This document shows positions 16,654-25,744 of a stretch of DNA of 64,000 bases, piece by piece. The notes below the pieces were generated by a model. It saw only the letters and a program-made list of their open reading frames with translations. It had not been told where the DNA came from and searched no databases. The first letter of the stretch is position 1; each line of letters starts with the position of its first letter. The translations under genes were made by a program, and so were the position numbers. Source of the stretch: Virgibacillus ndiopensis (GTDB lineage Bacteria > Bacillota > Bacilli > Bacillales > Amphibacillaceae); contig NZ_FZMZ01000006.1 in NCBI RefSeq assembly GCF_900187325.1, positions 186,001 through 250,000 of the forward strand, written 5' to 3'.

Positions 16654-18708
16654 ATGATCCCAGCAAAAATGGATCCCATTTCAATCATGACAATAAGAGA
16701 AAAGGGCATGAAATCTATCGTCGATTGGTTCGATCAACATATGCAATCGTTCTATTTTCTTGGTTGGTCCTATCTCAGGAATCAACAGCAAATGGAAGAG
16801 CTATTTTACCAGTCCATAATAAAGGTGCATAAGGAGTTGCCACGATTTAATAAAGAAACATCATTCAAAACGAGGGTTATTTCTATTTTTATACATACAT
16901 GCCGGGAGCTTTCTAATAATAGAAGTTTACAAGCTTTAGAGGAAAGTGAACAAAAGGAATTATTTCAAGCACTTGATCTTTTGAAAGAGGTTGAGAAAGA
17001 AGCGGTGGTCCTTACCTATATAAATGGACTCTCTCATGAGGAAGTGGCACATCTTCTCCAAGTTTCAGTAAATGAGTTGAAAGAGCATTTGTTTTTTGGA
17101 ATCCAGTCACTTAGAAAAATGATGGAGGATGGGTCATCCTTTAATGGCTGTAAAGAATATCATACGTATTACATCGATTACTTGGAAAGAACACTGGATC
17201 GGTCGAAAAATATTGATTTCGAGATCCATATTTATCATTGTCTAGACTGTCGGAAGGATTTGGCTGCCTTTCAGGACACCATGCTAAATCTACCGGAAAA
17301 GATAAAAGAGTTACGTGTGCCATCTGGTTTTATGGAGAACATCAGAGCTAGGCTGGCAGAACAGGAAAAACACAGACAACAGAAGAACAGGAAACGTAAA
17401 AGAATGGGGATAGGTTTTGCAAGTGTTTTCGCATTATTAATGGGTTTAGGTTTTTTTACGGGAGCGTTTACCAACTTCTACTATACATGGACAGAAGATG
17501 ATCAGGAATTGCGTGCCTTTCTGCAACAGGGACTGGGTGAAAGGCTGAACCTAGAGGCTGAAAGCAAGGGGGTAAAAATTAGAATTAAGAGCGTGATTGC
17601 TGATGATATACAGACGCTTGTTTTTTATGAAATAGAAGATACAAACGAAGAAAATCAATATGTGATAAGTTATGATGATGGTTTTTTTGTAGAGAACGGA
17701 TATGAAATCATGAATAATGAAGCATATCCAAAGTACTATCCTCTTGATCTTAAATCGGATTTAAACCAAAAAGAAAAGAACGTGTATCACGGGAAGATTA
17801 GTATGCAGCCAATCATAAAGGATAAAGGCACTATTAAACTTAAAATTACACAGCTTCAGAAATTGATTCATGATTCCCCTGAACGGAATAGTTTATGGGC
17901 TTATGGGGAGACGGAAAAGGAAACAGGAGAGTGGAACTTTGAGATCCCTGTAACCAAACAGCCATCTAAAGAATATGTATTGCATGAAGAAATAGAAGTC
18001 GAGGGGATTCCGGTACGATTTGATAAACTAACCATTGCTCCAACAGCAACGATTCTGCAATATGCGATTAATAATGAACGGACAGAGAAGCAGATAAACA
18101 ATCTTAATTTTAACAAGCTAGAAGTGAACAATAAAAAAGTGAAAGCTGAAATGTATGGCAGTACTTTTTTAAAAGGAAACATGGATTGGACCACTTTTCA
18201 AACACACTTCGACCCAATTTTTGGAGAAAACCCAAAAGAGGTAAACGCTCAATTCGATTCTGTCCATCTAATGGTTGAAGACCAAAAAAGAATTGAACTG
18301 GATGCTTCTCAGGAATATCCTCAAACCTTTGAATATGCAGGAAGTAAAATCTCTATTGATAAGGTGGAAATCGGAAAACCTTCCAAGGTTGTTATTAGTA
18401 ATTTCGAAATTAAGAATCGAGCATTTGAGTCGCTCAACTTAAATATTTTGGATGAGAATATGAACGGAGTGAGTTCGATGGAAATAGATTCTCAAGGTGT
18501 ACTTGTTGATAAAAATGGGGTTGAACAGGATATGGATGTTAACCCTACAACATATGAAGAAATTGAGCAGCCCCGATATTTCGATACTGTTCTAAGCATG
18601 TCATTAAACAATGACAATGCGGAAAGAGTGATTCCTAAAACACTGGTTATTCATGGATATAGTACAACGAAATATATGGATGATGTTGTGAATTTTTCGT
18701 TGGAATAA
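16654..18708 (+). CDS. One-chain sigma-70-like / anti-sigma-like membrane protein (DUF4179-type)
   Basis: 684 residues from ATG 16654, preceded by AAGGGGGAAG 11-18 bases upstream; a TTG at 16612 is in frame but has no site. Residues ~1-160 look like a short ECF sigma factor: region-2-like SYLRNQQQMEELFYQSIIKV, then region-4-like EAVVLTYINGLSHEEVAHLL. Next comes an anti-sigma zinc-finger-like HIYHCLDCRKDL (H-x3-C-x2-C, ~residue 195), one membrane helix (GIGFASVFALLMGLGFFTG, ~250) and ~420 residues resembling the DUF4179/DUF5643 extracellular part of Bacillus anti-sigma factors. Normally the sigma and its anti-sigma are separate genes; here they are one polypeptide. It may be a membrane-tethered regulator released by proteolysis, or a protein that has lost sigma function. 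Role is inferred. Confidence 0.75.
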   Translation: MIPAKMDPISIMTIREKGMKSIVDWFDQHMQSFYFLGWSYLRNQQQMEELFYQSIIKVHKELPRFNKETSFKTRVISIFIHTCRELSNNRSLQALEESEQKELFQALDLLKEVEKEAVVLTYINGLSHEEVAHLLQVSVNELKEHLFFGIQSLRKMMEDGSSFNGCKEYHTYYIDYLERTLDRSKNIDFEIHIYHCLDCRKDLAAFQDTMLNLPEKIKELRVPSGFMENIRARLAEQEKHRQQKNRKRKRMGIGFASVFALLMGLGFFTGAFTNFYYTWTEDDQELRAFLQQGLGERLNLEAESKGVKIRIKSVIADDIQTLVFYEIEDTNEENQYVISYDDGFFVENGYEIMNNEAYPKYYPLDLKSDLNQKEKNVYHGKISMQPIIKDKGTIKLKITQLQKLIHDSPERNSLWAYGETEKETGEWNFEIPVTKQPSKEYVLHEEIEVEGIPVRFDKLTIAPTATILQYAINNERTEKQINNLNFNKLEVNNKKVKAEMYGSTFLKGNMDWTTFQTHFDPIFGENPKEVNAQFDSVHLMVEDQKRIELDASQEYPQTFEYAGSKISIDKVEIGKPSKVVISNFEIKNRAFESLNLNILDENMNGVSSMEIDSQGVLVDKNGVEQDMDVNPTTYEEIEQPRYFDTVLSMSLNNDNAERVIPKTLVIHGYSTTKYMDDVVNFSLE

Positions 18709-18821
18709 CAAAGGGAAATTACCTAGATTCCAAAAGCTAGCTATTTGTAGGGGCAATAAGAGGTTACTTCTCAGTTAAACCCATTTTGTCAGATTGATAT
18801 GTAAAAAAATTTTAGTAAACT

Positions 18822-18860
18822 TGAAGGAGAATGAATACGTCAAATCTCCTTCATTTTTTT
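18822..18860 (+). terminator. Terminator
   Basis: TGAAGGAGA (18822-18830) pairs with TCTCCTTCA (18845-18853), followed by seven T. It ends the sigma/anti-sigma gene transcript. Confidence 0.85.
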
Positions 18861-18992
18861 ATTTAAACTATGAAATTAGTCAACAAAATTAAGGGAACTT
18901 TAAGTGGCAACTAGAGGTTGCACCTTGATGCACCTACAACTAGCTTTACTTCATTACTCACTTATTTAATACTGAAATTGTAAGGAAGGGCG

Positions 18993-19457
18993 ATGAGAAA
19001 TATGATTTTTGGTGAACGTTTAAAGATAGAAAGAGAAAAAAGGGGCTGGTCACAAACAGACCTTGCTGAAAAGATTCATGTTAGTCGTCAGTCTGTTTCC
19101 AAATGGGAGACAGGCAAAAATTACCCAAGTATTGAAGTGATCATCGATTTAAGTGATTTATTCAGTATTACAATTGATGAGCTATTAAGGAGTGATGAAG
19201 AATTGAAAGAAAAAGTAATTCAGGACAGCAAGCAATTGGCACATCCAAAATGGAAAGTCTTTTTCGACAGTGTATTCTTGTTAGGTGTCTTTTTATTAGT
19301 GTTAAAAATAGTCATTATAGCTTTAAATTACTTTGCGAGTACAAATATTCTTATACTGGAAGGGATACCAAAAGCGATAGCCAATTTCTTACCCCTGGCT
19401 TTAATGGTGATTGGTGGTGTTGGCAGCGATCAATTGAAAAAGAGACATGTTGATTAA
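18993..19457 (+). CDS. XRE-family regulator with C-terminal membrane helices
   Basis: 154 residues, ATG 18993 with AAGGAAGGG upstream (an ATG at 19002 is the alternative). Residues 6-62 are a standard HTH_3: FGERLKIEREKRGWSQTDLA, VSRQSVSKWETGKNYPSIE and LSDLFSITIDELL. After a short linker, two hydrophobic helices (SVFLLGVFLLVLKIVIIAL and AIANFLPLALMVIGG) would anchor it in the membrane, an architecture common in Bacillaceae. It stands alone between two strong terminators, so its target is unknown. Confidence 0.85.
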   Translation: MRNMIFGERLKIEREKRGWSQTDLAEKIHVSRQSVSKWETGKNYPSIEVIIDLSDLFSITIDELLRSDEELKEKVIQDSKQLAHPKWKVFFDSVFLLGVFLLVLKIVIIALNYFASTNILILEGIPKAIANFLPLALMVIGGVGSDQLKKRHVD

Positions 19458-19497
19458 AGAAATAAATCTTTTTTGCAAAAGCTAATTGCTTTTAAAT

Positions 19498-19533
19498 AGG
19501 CCCAACGAAACTTCAAAAGTCGTTGGGCCTTTT
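19498..19533. terminator. Strong terminator between the XRE gene and the choline dehydrogenase gene
   Basis: AGGCCCAACGA (19498-19508) pairs perfectly with TCGTTGGGCCT (19520-19530), followed by TTTT on +. It lies between convergent genes. Confidence 0.9.
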
Positions 19534-19601
19534 ACATGTACTATTCACACGTGGGTCGAACTAGGAAGCACAGGAACCGTCCCCTTGCTTCGGCCCTCGT
19601 T

Positions 19602-21284
19602 TCACTTAACTGTCCCCGCATCTGCCGGGTGAACGCCATGACGGTAATAATCTTTATATTCGGGCTTCAATGGTCTTTGTCCATGGATAATATCGGCTGC
19701 TTTTTCCGCCAGCATCAACACTGGTGCATGGATATTTCCATTGGTTGTATGCGGCATAGCAGATGCATCCACTACCCGTACGTTGTCCAGGCCATGAACC
19801 TTCATAGTTTCTGGGTCTACGACTGCCATTGGGTCGGAGGCTGGTCCCATTTTCGCCGTGCAAGATGGATGAAGTGCTGTTTCCCCGTCTTTCTTTACCC
19901 ACTCAAGGATTTCCTCTTCTGTTTGAACAGAAGGTCCAGGTGAGATTTCACCCGTACTGTAAGGCGCTAACGCTGGCTGAGAAAGGATTTCCCGTGCAAC
20001 GCGTATTGCTTCCGTCCACTCACGTCGATCCTCTTCGGTAGATAAATAGTTACATACAATACTTGGATGCTCGAAAGGGTCACGTGAGCGGATTTTTAGT
20101 CTACCTCTGGAGTTGGAATACATCGGCCCAACGTGTACCTGGAATCCATGCTTCGTATCTGCTTTTTGCCCATCATATCGAACCGCAAGCGGTAGGAAAT
20201 GGAACATCAGATTTGGATAATCAACTTCATCATTCGAACGGACGAATCCGCCACCTTCAAAATGGTTTGATGCTGCCGGCCCCGTGCGTCCAAGCAGCCA
20301 TTGCAAGCCAATCCAAGGCATTTTTGCTTTATTTAAGCTAGGTTGCATAGAAACTGGCTGCGGACATGCGTGCTGAATATATACTTCGAGATGATCCTCA
20401 AGGTTTTCACCTACACCTGGCAAGTCAACGACCGGATCAATGCCAAGTGAGCGCAAATGGTCTGCGTCACCTACACCGGACAATTGTAATAATTGTGGCG
20501 TATTGAATGCACCGCCAGAAAGAATTACTTCGCCCGCGTTAACATGATAGGTTTTTCCATTCCTTTGATAGGTTACACCCTGCGCTCTAGTACCATCAAA
20601 ATTGATACTGGTAACAAAAGCACGCGTCTCCACAGTAAGGTTTTTGCGTCGCATTGCTGGACGTAAATATGCTCGTGAAGCAGAAACCCGTCTTCCGTTA
20701 TGCACTTGGCTGTCAAATGGGCCAAAGCCTTCTTGTCGAAAACCGTTTACATCGGGAGTTCTGGCGTAACCAGCCTCAACAGCTGCATCGAAAAAGGCCT
20801 GAAATAAAGGATTCGTTGCAGGGCCGCGCTTTAATTTAACTGGACCATGGTGACCGCGGTACTCATCAGATGGATCTGATCCAAAGGTTGTTTCCAGTCG
20901 TTTAAAGTACGGAAGACAATGGGCATAATCCCAATTCTCCATGCCAGGTTCAGATCCCCACCGATCATAGTCCATTGGGTTTCCCCGTTGGTATATCATG
21001 CCATTGATGGAACTTGATCCTCCAAGCACTTTCCCCCGAGCATGCGCGACACGACGTCCATCCATATAGGGCTCAGGATCTGTAGAATAAATCCAGTCAT
21101 AGAAGCGGTTGCCTGAAGGGAACATCAAGGCTGCCGGCATTTGAATAAATAAATCCCAAAAGTAATCATTGCGCCCTGCTTCCAGAACAAGCACACTGCT
21201 ATTTTCATCTATACTTAGACGGTTTCCGAGTACCGAACCTGCACTACCCCCGCCTACAATTACATAATCGTATGTTTGATTCAT
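19602..21284 (-). CDS. betA: Choline dehydrogenase-like GMC flavoprotein
   Basis: 560 residues, ATG with AAGGAGGT eight bases upstream on the - strand. FAD-binding [13 protein letters not shown] at residues 11-23 and the GMC signature [18 protein letters not shown] (~85-102) are clear. The active-site pair is present as His in [10 protein letters not shown] and Asn in [10 protein letters not shown] near the C-terminus. Known role of close relatives: oxidation of choline to betaine aldehyde, delivering electrons to the respiratory chain. The betaine-aldehyde dehydrogenase gene next to it on the same strand supports choline as substrate. Many Bacillus use the alcohol dehydrogenase GbsB instead, so this is the BetA-type variant. 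A 350-bp gap with its own palindrome separates it from the dehydrogenase gene. The last codons lie in a sequence resembling the window's dispersed GTCCC-rich repeat. Confidence 0.9.
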   Translation of the reverse strand: MNQTYDYVIVGGGSAGSVLGNRLSIDENSSVLVLEAGRNDYFWDLFIQMPAALMFPSGNRFYDWIYSTDPEPYMDGRRVAHARGKVLGGSSSINGMIYQRGNPMDYDRWGSEPGMENWDYAHCLPYFKRLETTFGSDPSDEYRGHHGPVKLKRGPATNPLFQAFFDAAVEAGYARTPDVNGFRQEGFGPFDSQVHNGRRVSASRAYLRPAMRRKNLTVETRAFVTSINFDGTRAQGVTYQRNGKTYHVNAGEVILSGGAFNTPQLLQLSGVGDADHLRSLGIDPVVDLPGVGENLEDHLEVYIQHACPQPVSMQPSLNKAKMPWIGLQWLLGRTGPAASNHFEGGGFVRSNDEVDYPNLMFHFLPLAVRYDGQKADTKHGFQVHVGPMYSNSRGRLKIRSRDPFEHPSIVCNYLSTEEDRREWTEAIRVAREILSQPALAPYSTGEISPGPSVQTEEEILEWVKKDGETALHPSCTAKMGPASDPMAVVDPETMKVHGLDNVRVVDASAMPHTTNGNIHAPVLMLAEKAADIIHGQRPLKPEYKDYYRHGVHPADAGTVK

Positions 21285-21638
21285 CTGAAATACCTCCTTA
21301 AGATTGTTAAATGGAATACAGTATTAAAAGGAAGTTGATCAAAAACGTCATTCGTCGTTGACATGATTGGCAGAAATTTTTGTGCTCAATGAATCTGGCA
21401 ATCTGACAAACGATTTCACCTTTTTTGTCTGTATTAGATGTGTTTAGTTTGTTAAAAATATTTTTAACGTATAAAATAATATTAACACAATATGTTTAAA
21501 CTTGTAAATCTTGAGCTAGTATTCTAGTTTTTAGAACTAGTAAAAGGCACATGTTGGAACATACTCAATATAGCTCTAAACCGTCCCATTAAAGAAGGCT
21601 TAGAGCTATTGATGATAAGGTATAGATTTAAATCAGAT
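21285..21638. promoter_or_regulatory. Gap between betA and betB with an 18-bp palindrome
   Basis: The gap contains the perfect palindrome GTTAAAAATATTTTTAAC at 21451-21468, upstream of betA, with an AT-rich AAACTAAACACA motif beside it on the - strand. A related stretch, TTTAAAAAATATTAAACACA, occurs at 23331-23350 in front of the opuAC-like gene. These are candidate sites for the nearby GbsR-like regulator. That link is inference. Confidence 0.4.
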
Positions 21639-23111
21639 TTACTTAAACCAATGAACAGGTTTAGGTTGTTTGTTACGGTAAATATGCTTAACTTCGGTAT
21701 ATTCCTCCATGCCTTCCGGACCAAGTTCACGGCCAATGCCTGATTGCTTATAACCGCCCCATGGTGCTTGTGCAAAATAAGGATGGAAGTCATTGATCCA
21801 AACGGTACCCATTCGCAAGCGCGCCGCGATAAATTCTGCTTTATTCAAATCTTGTGTCCAGACGGCTCCAGCCAAACCATAAATCGTATCATTCGCTAAT
21901 TTGACAGCTTCCTCTTTAGTCTGAAAGGTTTCCACTGTCAATACCGGACCGAATACTTCTTCCTGGACGATGCGCATATCATTTGTACAGTTTGTAAATA
22001 TGGTAGGTAAATAGAAAAAACCATTTTGCAATTCAGGATCGTCAGGACGCTTTCCGCCAACAGCTAGTTTGGCTCCTTCTTTTTTGCCTATTTCCACATA
22101 GTTTTCAACTTTCGCACGGTGTTCTGCAGATATCATTGGGCCGCTTTGTGTGTTTTCATCAAAACCATTGCCTAATTTGATTTGTTTCGTTCGTTCAATG
22201 AGCGATTCAACAAATTCGTCATGGATGCTTTCTTCAACTAAAAGCCTAGATCCTGCAGAGCAAACTTGTCCTGCGTGGAAAAATACAGCATTTAATGCCT
22301 GATCAACCGCTGTTTCAAAGTCAGCATCAGCAAAAACGATATTCGGATTCTTTCCACCGAGCTCAAGTGCAATTTTTTTCACATTATGACTGGCAGCCTG
22401 CATAATTGTTTTTCCGGTTTCAATGCCACCGGTGAATGATATTAAATCAACGTCATCATTAGCAGAAAGTTCTGCACCAGCAGATGCCCCGGAACCAAGC
22501 ACTAAGTTGGCTACTCCCTTTGGTATGCCAACCTCTTCTATTAGTTCAAAGACTTTAACGGTTGTTAATGGTGTGATCTCACTCGGCTTCATAATAATGG
22601 TGTTACCTGCTGCCAAAGCCGGTGCAATTTTCCATGCGGCTTGTAATAACGGATAATTCCATGGTGTGATTTGACCACAGACACCAACGGGTTCGCGAAC
22701 AACTTTGCTTTCACTGTTTGGTATTGGCGAGGCAATGACTTCACCGCCATCTTTATCTGCTAAACCACCGAAGTAAAAGAATACGTTTGCGATGTCGGCC
22801 ATATCAGCACGGCTTTCTTCGACTGTTTTACCTGTATCCAAGGTCTCCAATTCAGCCAGTTCCTGCAAGTCCCGACGGATCAAGGTACCTATTCTGTAAA
22901 CAAGCTCACCTCGTTCGCTGGCAGGTAATGTACTCCAACTGCCTTTATCAAATGCCACCCTTGCTGCATGAATCGCTGCTTGAGTATCTTCTTTATTTCC
23001 TTCTGCAGCAGTTGCAATGACTTCTTGATTATAAGGGTTAATGATATCTCGTGTTTCTCCAGATTTGGCGTTTACCCACTCACCATTTATATACATTCGT
23101 TGTAAGTTCAA
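21639..23111 (-). CDS. betB: Betaine-aldehyde dehydrogenase
   Basis: 490 residues. The start is TTG (23109-23111), decided by AAAGGAG seven bases upstream on the - strand; no better ATG exists. It is a complete aldehyde dehydrogenase: NAD-site GQITPWNYPL (~145-155) and FTGGIETGKT, catalytic Glu in LELGGKNPN (~247) and Cys in HAGQVCSAG (~282), with EEVFGPVL downstream. It oxidises betaine aldehyde to glycine betaine, the second step of osmoprotectant synthesis from choline. B. subtilis names the equivalent gbsA. A -35/-10 pair lies upstream on the - strand. It is divergent from the opuAC-like gene. Confidence 0.93.
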   Translation of the reverse strand: MNLQRMYINGEWVNAKSGETRDIINPYNQEVIATAAEGNKEDTQAAIHAARVAFDKGSWSTLPASERGELVYRIGTLIRRDLQELAELETLDTGKTVEESRADMADIANVFFYFGGLADKDGGEVIASPIPNSESKVVREPVGVCGQITPWNYPLLQAAWKIAPALAAGNTIIMKPSEITPLTTVKVFELIEEVGIPKGVANLVLGSGASAGAELSANDDVDLISFTGGIETGKTIMQAASHNVKKIALELGGKNPNIVFADADFETAVDQALNAVFFHAGQVCSAGSRLLVEESIHDEFVESLIERTKQIKLGNGFDENTQSGPMISAEHRAKVENYVEIGKKEGAKLAVGGKRPDDPELQNGFFYLPTIFTNCTNDMRIVQEEVFGPVLTVETFQTKEEAVKLANDTIYGLAGAVWTQDLNKAEFIAARLRMGTVWINDFHPYFAQAPWGGYKQSGIGRELGPEGMEEYTEVKHIYRNKQPKPVHWFK

Positions 23112-23179
23112 ATCATCACTCCTTTTATATATCGATTGTTAAATTTGTTAAATAAAAATTAAATATTATTAATAAAACT

Positions 23180-23209
23180 ATCGTAACAGTACTATTATTT
23201 AATTGTCAA
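23180..23209 (-). promoter_or_regulatory. Probable betB promoter
   Basis: On the - strand TTGACA (complement of 23204-23209) and TACGAT (complement of 23180-23185) are 18 bases apart, a good sigma-A promoter about 70 bases before the betB start. On the opposite strand another TTGACA lies at 23283-23288 before the opuAC-like gene, with a weaker -10. Confidence 0.6.
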
Positions 23210-23476
23210 ACGTTGAAATAAAACGAAATTCCTCTATCCCTCGTAAGACAACAACGAAACAAGTTGAACGAAATATTTGGATTTGACAAAACAAAATCTT
23301 TCGATAACCTATATACATAGAGTAAATATATTTAAAAAATATTAAACACATTTATTTTATTTAATAAAGGGGGCGAAATTAGTAATTCAACGTTATCTAC
23401 TTGCACTCTTGGCATAAGTGTATGTTTCGTAATAGATGTTTGCCAGAATATAAATCAGAAAGGTGTTTGACAATCA

Positions 23477-24376
23477 ATGAGTTTTCGCAGAATGACTCAA
23501 TTTATTTTATTTATTTTAATACTTTTTGTACTAGCAGCTTGCGGTTCAACTAGTGGAAGTGACGGTTCGGATGGTACAACTAGTGAATCGAATGAGGGCA
23601 AAGGGAAAATCACGATTGGGCAAATTAATTGGCCAGAAAATATTGCAGTTACAAATTTGTGGAAGGCTATTTTAGAAGATGAAGGTTATGACGTGGAATT
23701 AAAACTTCTTGAAATGGGTCCTCAGATGGCCGCTTTAGCTTCAGGAGATTTAGATGTGGCACCGGAAATTTGGTTGCCAGTGCAAGATAAAAGTTACTAT
23801 GAAAAGTATAAAGATGAAGCAAATTTTTTCGAAAACCCATGGTATGAAAATGGGAAAGTTGGATTGGCCGTTCCAACGTATATGGAAGATGTAAATAGCA
23901 TGGAAGATTTAAATGAAAGCAAAGATAAATTCAATGGCGAAATTATAGGTTTTGAGTCTGGGGCAGGAACAATGCTAGTAACACAAGATGTAATTAAGGA
24001 ATATGACCTTGACTATGAATTGATAGGGAGCAGTACGGCAGCAATGATTTCCTCTATTAAGAAGGCGGTTGAGCAAAAAGAACCTATCGTTGCACCACTT
24101 TGGAAACCACATTATATATTTTCTGAAGTGGACTTAAAATTCTTGGAGGATCCGAAAAAAACCTTTGGTGAGGTGGAAAAAATTTATATGGCAACCCGTG
24201 AAGGATTTGACTCAGACCATGGAAAAGTTAGTAACTGGTTGAAAAACTTTAAATTAAGCGACAAGCAACTTGGTGAATTAATGATTAATATCAAAGAGAA
24301 TAAAGACAATCCTATTAAAGGCGCAGAAAAATGGGTGAAAGAAAATCAGAATGTAATTGAAAAATGGATGAAGTAA
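23477..24376 (+). CDS. OpuAC-like glycine betaine/choline-binding lipoprotein (orphan)
   Basis: 299 residues, ATG, GAAAGGTG upstream. A lipoprotein signal ends in LAAC (Cys at residue 22), so the protein is anchored on the outer face of the membrane. The OpuAC fold is recognisable: ITIGQINWPENIAVTNLWKA, MGPQMAALASGDLDVAPEIW and VAPLWKPHYIF; the repeated Trp residues are typical of the aromatic ligand cage for quaternary amines. No permease or ATPase gene is next to it, so it must serve a transporter encoded elsewhere. It is divergent from betB, which suggests choline or betaine as ligand. A perfect terminator follows. Confidence 0.88.
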   Translation: MSFRRMTQFILFILILFVLAACGSTSGSDGSDGTTSESNEGKGKITIGQINWPENIAVTNLWKAILEDEGYDVELKLLEMGPQMAALASGDLDVAPEIWLPVQDKSYYEKYKDEANFFENPWYENGKVGLAVPTYMEDVNSMEDLNESKDKFNGEIIGFESGAGTMLVTQDVIKEYDLDYELIGSSTAAMISSIKKAVEQKEPIVAPLWKPHYIFSEVDLKFLEDPKKTFGEVEKIYMATREGFDSDHGKVSNWLKNFKLSDKQLGELMINIKENKDNPIKGAEKWVKENQNVIEKWMK

Positions 24377-24385
24377 ACGTAAGTG

Positions 24386-24424
24386 AAAGAGACGATACTC
24401 GGATAAGAGAGTCGTCTCTTTTCC
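24386..24424 (+). terminator. Terminator after the opuAC-like gene
   Basis: AAAGAGACGA (24386-24395) pairs with TCGTCTCTTT (24412-24421). Confidence 0.85.
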
Positions 24425-24573
24425 ATGAAAAATGCTAATTATTTTAGTAGCAAGCTATTGCTGAATTAAGTTGCATCATAGTAATTTTAATTATAAAATA
24501 AAAGAAACATTTAATTTATTATAAATCAATTTAACAGCAAGCTCTTATCTTCCGTAAAAAAAGAGGTGCCACA

Positions 24574-25152
24574 ATGGAAGGAAATCGCAATAATTTTAAT
24601 AATGAAAAGGCCAAAGAGAAAATCGATCAAGCTGAAAGTATGATGATTAATACGATTTCAGAAACGATGGACCTTTATGGAGTTACCCCTTCAGTGGGGC
24701 GTCTATACGCAACAATGTATTTTAAACATCAGCCTATTACCTTGGATGAAATGAAAGAAGCACTCGGTATGAGTAAACCAAGCATGAGTACATCTGTTAG
24801 AAAGCTTCAGGAAATCAATATCGTTCAAAAGGTTTGGCAGAAAGGCTCGAGAAAAGATTCATTCATGGCTGAAAAGAATTTCTTCAATTATTTCTCTCAA
24901 TTTTTTGGTGCGAAATGGGAACGTGAAGTGAGTATGTTTTTGGTTAGTATTAAGAAGGCTCAAGAACAACTCCATGAGGTGATTGAAAATAGTGAAACAG
25001 ATGAAACATTACGAGAAAGAGCCATGTTGCATTATCAACAACTTGATGATGCCTTGATATATTATCATTGGCTTGATAAGTTAACCAAACTTACTAAATC
25101 TGGTGAAATCTATGATTATATACCGGTGGAAGATGTAGATGAAAGAGATTAG
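24574..25152 (+). CDS. gbsR: GbsR-like choline-responsive regulator
   Basis: 192 residues, ATG, AAAGAGGTG upstream. A MarR/GbsR-type winged helix covers ~residues 38-100: VGRLYATMYFKHQPITLDEM, LGMSKPSMSTSVRKLQEINI and WQKGSRKDSF. The tail is helical (QLHEVIENSE, HYQQLDDALIYYHWLDKL). In B. subtilis GbsR represses gbsAB and the choline importer opuB and is relieved by choline. Its position beside betA, betB and a betaine/choline-binding lipoprotein makes the same job very likely here. Confidence 0.85.
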   Translation: MEGNRNNFNNEKAKEKIDQAESMMINTISETMDLYGVTPSVGRLYATMYFKHQPITLDEMKEALGMSKPSMSTSVRKLQEINIVQKVWQKGSRKDSFMAEKNFFNYFSQFFGAKWEREVSMFLVSIKKAQEQLHEVIENSETDETLRERAMLHYQQLDDALIYYHWLDKLTKLTKSGEIYDYIPVEDVDERD

Positions 25153-25297
25153 TTATCATAAAGCTGTCGATTAGGCCGCAGTATTTAGCTGGTAGGTATG
25201 TAAAATAGGAGGTCATGTACTTCTAGGTATAAAAGTGTTATATTCAACGTTGAATCTTGAAGAATATTTCCACTGTGATGATCACCATAATTGAAAG

Positions 25298-25350
25298 GGT
25301 CAGTCCCTCACTGTGCTAAAGTGTTAGTGCTGTGGGGGGACTGACCTTTT
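25298..25350 (+). repeat. Dispersed hairpin repeat (copy A), terminator-like
   Basis: GGTCAGTCCC (25298-25307) pairs with GGGACTGACC (25337-25346), followed by TTTT. The inner part (TCACTGTGCTAAAGTGTTAGT) is nearly the same as the copy at 33661, so this is a member of a dispersed family and not only a terminator. Confidence 0.75.
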
Positions 25351-25449
25351 TATTGGTTTATTCTTTTAAGATAGGACACTTTTTTAACGTAAAAATTATA
25401 AATGTGCAACAAAATGATTGGGAATATTCCTATTAATCTGAGGCGATTA

Positions 25450-25477
25450 TTGACATCGAATACAATTATTGTATAAT
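25450..25477 (+). promoter_or_regulatory. Strong sigma-A promoter of a leader transcript
   Basis: TTGACA (25450-25455), 16-base spacer, TATAAT (25472-25477): both hexamers match consensus. Transcription would start near 25484, about 260 bases before the DUF1062 gene and ~165 before an intrinsic terminator. Confidence 0.8.
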
Positions 25478-25647
25478 TCTAAATAGGAGAAGTACGGAAG
25501 GTGGAATCGGGTTTGCCAACATACTTGTAATGGTTAAGTAATTAAATTGTACATTTCTTTTTTTGAACATGATTGTTCATTAACGGGAGAAGTGTGTCTA
25601 TTTTTAGCCATTACAGGGAACGCGGGATAATCTGTTGTATTAATTCC

Positions 25648-25681
25648 AAGCGGGATACCTGTATGGTATTCCGCTTTTTTT
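25648..25681 (+). terminator. Leader terminator before the DUF1062 gene
   Basis: AAGCGGGATACC (25648-25659) pairs with GGTATTCCGCTT (25665-25676), followed by a T run. An upstream direct copy of GCGGGATA at 25622-25629 could pair with the same 3' arm, giving an alternative hairpin. This is the layout of an attenuator, or the end of a ~195-nt small RNA. Confidence 0.7.
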
Positions 25682-25744
25682 GATGGAAATTATTCTCCCT
25701 TCAGCTATTTTTGCGTTCCTCTGGATAAATTGGAGGAGCGAGTT

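Noticed and set aside
19536-21040. Several + strand frames opposite betA
   Set aside because: They are shadows of the 560-residue GMC gene, with no start sites.
25502-25532. Nine-codon leader peptide (GTG start, VESGLPTYL)
   Set aside because: The upstream site is weak and too far away; could be chance, though it lies in an attenuator-like leader.
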